DNA from: Pseudomonadota bacterium
Lineage (GTDB): Bacteria; Myxococcota; Polyangia; Polyangiales; Polyangiaceae
Direction of reading: 5' to 3'
Assembly (NCBI GenBank): GCA_023419055.1
Contig: JAEZYO010000652.1
Span: forward strand, 1-6,288
Length of the DNA: 6,288 nucleotides
This document shows positions 5,826 to 6,288 of this stretch, piece after piece. Numbering within the stretch: the stretch's first letter is position 1; each line of letters begins with the position of its first letter. The position numbers were made by a program, and so were the translations under genes. The notes beneath the pieces are model-generated. The model saw only the letters and a list, made by a program, of their open reading frames with translations, was not told where the DNA came from and did no database searches.

Positions 5826-6288
5826 TCAGCCGCCGGTGCAGAGCTCACCGGGCATGGCTTCGAACCAGCCTTCGTTGTCCGGATCGGCCAGGATCTTGGC
5901 GACGTTGGCGGCCGAGAACGAGCACAGATCTTCCGGATCGTTCGTGTAGAAGCCGTACTGCATGCAGTCGTCGTTCGGGCCCTCGTGATCGAGGCCGAGC
6001 ACGTGCCCGAACTCGTGCGCCACGTGCCCGATGCAGTGCGCCGAGTTGTTGTCGTCGTACGGGTAATTGAAGCCACCGGATCCGATGCAGGTAAGATCGT
6101 CACCGTCCATCCAGGCGCCGCCGAAGTTGCCGCCCACGCGCCCGTCGTGTCGCGAGGTCGGGTAGTTCACGACGCGGTGGTTCGAGTCGAAGTTCTGGAT
6201 GCCGAGCTTCTCGTAGACCTCGTTCTTGACGTTGCCGAGGCGATACCAGCGCTCGTCGTTGTGAATGCCGTCGGGCGTCGTCAGGTAG
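5826..6288 (-). CDS. metzincin (matrixin-like) zinc metalloprotease, C-terminal part
   Basis: The minus strand is open from the window edge to the TGA at 5826, giving 153 complete residues of a protein whose N-terminus is outside the window. The zinc site HEFGHVLGLDH (5985-6017) supplies three His ligands and the catalytic Glu. A Met-turn candidate CMQY follows, with the Met eight residues after the third His, the spacing of matrixins (M10). Upstream lie VGGNFGGAWMDGDD and a Cys pair flanking the helix (DLTC, AHCIGH). The remaining C-terminal helix ends with ELCTGG. A GTG at 6170 could be read as a start but reading continues upstream with sensible residues (RWYRLGNVKNEVYEKLG), so it is internal. 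It probably acts outside the cell, though no signal peptide is in view. It converges on the DUF1573-like gene. Confidence 0.85.
   Translation of the reverse strand, partial: YLTTPDGIHNDERWYRLGNVKNEVYEKLGIQNFDSNHRVVNYPTSRHDGRVGGNFGGAWMDGDDLTCIGSGGFNYPYDDNNSAHCIGHVAHEFGHVLGLDHEGPNDDCMQYGFYTNDPEDLCSFSAANVAKILADPDNEGWFEAMPGELCTGG

Overview
The window is GC-rich with compact genes, strong third-position GC bias and several exported proteins. It looks like a chromosomal segment of a delta-proteobacterial predator or saprophyte, most likely a myxobacterium of the Sorangium/Polyangiales type. The cysteine-rich repeat lipoprotein and the abundance of lipoproteins support this, but it is inferred from style and not from a marker gene.

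Layout from left to right. (1) Minus strand, 1-81: the first 27 codons of a gene running off the left edge. It has a strong Shine-Dalgarno and a complete signal peptide. (2) 94-249: non-coding, with two weak hairpin terminator candidates for the next gene. (3) Minus strand, 250-1182: a RarD-type EamA permease. (4) 1183-1265: an 83-bp gap with a good stem-loop. (5) Minus strand, 1266-1964: a small head-GIN (DUF2807) lipoprotein whose C-terminal half is a regular ladder of Ser-Gly-Gly-Ser turns. (6) 1965-2134: a divergent intergenic region. (7) Plus strand, 2135-2608: an NTF2/SnoaL-like small protein. (8) 2609-2856: 248 bp with no gene and no clear promoter. (9) Plus strand, 2857-4863: a 668-residue lipoprotein with seven 8-cysteine repeats followed by a TIM-barrel, glycosidase-like C-terminal domain. 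(10) Plus strand, 4854-5822: a second lipoprotein, DUF1573-like, whose GTG start overlaps the previous stop by 10 nt. (11) Minus strand, 5826-6288: the C-terminal part of a metzincin zinc protease that continues past the right edge and converges on gene 10 with 3 nt between the stops.

At least four of the seven genes encode exported or lipid-anchored proteins, and the metalloprotease is probably a fifth. The strongest functional unit is the overlapping pair 2857-5822: a Cys-armoured surface lipoprotein carrying a probable carbohydrate-active barrel, translationally coupled to an Ig-like DUF1573-type lipoprotein. No RNA gene, CRISPR array, insertion sequence or phage gene is visible. I see no sign of a defence system. 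The most novel-looking element is the Cys-repeat/TIM-barrel protein and its coupled partner.
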